Shown here: in pieces, positions 63,775-64,000 of the stretch
How the letters are laid out: every line of letters begins with the position of its first letter
How positions within the stretch are numbered: the stretch's first letter is position 1
Made by a program: the position numbers and the translations under genes
The notes under the pieces: model-generated
Told to the model about the DNA's origin: nothing
The model's database searches: none
What the model saw: only the letters and a program-made list of their open reading frames with translations
Origin: JACMLD01 sp038207265
Lineage (GTDB): Bacteria; Bacteroidota; Bacteroidia; Chitinophagales; Chitinophagaceae
Direction of reading: 5' to 3'
DNA: 64,000 nucleotides
Assembly (NCBI GenBank): GCA_038207265.1
Contig: JBBQZZ010000002.1
Location: 186,001 to 250,000 of the forward strand

Positions 63775-64000
63775 TTGGAAAATATTACCTATATCATTAA
63801 AGGTTGCATTGAAAAGAACCATAAATATCAAAGGATAATTTATGATCGTTACCGCTCCTATGCACTTAGTATAGTCTTCCGTTATATATACAGGTTTGAA
63901 AGGGCAATAAATGTAACGAACGATGGGTTCGTAAAACTGTTCCGGAATTTTGAACAATTCAGGCTTAGCGAAGAAGGGGACAATGAAGCTATACTGATGG
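63775..64000 (+). CDS. Sigma-70 family (ECF) RNA polymerase sigma factor, N-terminal fragment
   Basis: The frame runs off the end of the window after 75 codons. It reads ENITYIIKGCIEKNHKYQRI and continues with IYDRYRSYALSIVFRYIYRF and ERAINVTNDGFVKLFRNFEQ, a clear region 2 of an ECF sigma factor (the promoter -10-binding helix normally reads A-x-D-x-x-Q-D-x-F-x-x-L/V). TTG at 63775 is the only usual start after the in-frame stop at 63760-63762. The role and any anti-sigma partner are beyond the window. The antisense ORF at 63742-63957 is its shadow. Confidence 0.75.
   Translation, partial: MENITYIIKGCIEKNHKYQRIIYDRYRSYALSIVFRYIYRFERAINVTNDGFVKLFRNFEQFRLSEEGDNEAILM

Noticed and set aside
63742..63957. 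Minus-strand ORF of 71 residues
   Set aside because: The opposite strand encodes a clear sigma region 2, so this is an antisense shadow.
1..64000. CRISPR arrays, tRNA and rRNA genes
   Set aside because: I found no regularly spaced identical repeats outside protein-coding arrays, and no cloverleaf or rRNA-like sequence. The periodic sequences at 5337, 46300-48330 and 52340-54690 are coding repeats.

Overview
The window is about 40% G+C and reads as the chromosome of a Bacteroidota bacterium, most likely of the Chitinophagaceae/Chitinophagales type. The evidence is a type IX secretion sorting domain (gene at 19512), promoters of the TTTG-N17..19-TAnnTTTG kind, almost no Shine-Dalgarno sequences, several TTG starts, and typical families: TonB-like anti-sigma fusions, orphan FtsX-like permeases, DUF2911, DUF3810, DUF6580, and an OmpA with thrombospondin type 3 repeats. 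I see no tRNA, rRNA, CRISPR array, prophage or complete insertion sequence.

Layout. 1-1619: end of aroA, aroC and a DUF952 gene. 1711-6045: envelope and peptidoglycan genes (VanX-like dipeptidase, L,D-transpeptidase, RlpA-like protein, OmpA). 6273-14326: exported M14 peptidase, a CpeT/CpcT-family gene broken by a stop codon, a PIG-L deacetylase, two tiny membrane ORFs and a Na+/solute symporter. 14485-20531: DUF2911/TPR protein, an ECF sigma and anti-sigma pair, a divergent VWA-domain protein and a T9SS-sorted protein. 20551-38745: housekeeping and accessory genes (xerD, YkgJ-like, three FtsX-like permeases, yraN, manA, rnhA, PhzF, acyl-CoA carboxylase beta, tspO, dcd, phosphopantetheinyl transferase). 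38979-45785: a minus-strand group of DUF2130, a kinase-aminotransferase fusion and a GH2 beta-galactosidase.

The most unusual part is 46030-60605. Six tightly packed plus-strand genes (46236-58148) encode an exported 16-repeat WD40/caspase-like protease, a lipoprotein of unknown family, a CHASE2-like membrane sensor without an output domain, an exported protein of about 23 TPRs with a second caspase-like domain, a small FecR-like exported protein, and a DUF2235 alpha/beta-hydrolase. A convergent gene (58285-60531) encodes an exported patatin-like phospholipase with a predicted outer-membrane barrel. A 16-bp sequence with a perfect dyad core lies upstream of both units, in the same orientation and at the same distance from a similar promoter-like box, so the patatin may belong to the same regulon. 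I infer an envelope-located sensing, proteolysis and lipid-hydrolysis system. The parts are recognisable; the combination is what seems new to me.

60606-64000 is an accessory tail. It holds non-coding or decayed DNA, a molybdopterin oxidoreductase and cytochrome b pair that is richer in G+C than its surroundings, a frameshifted serine-hydrolase pseudogene, and the first 75 codons of another sigma factor that runs off the end.
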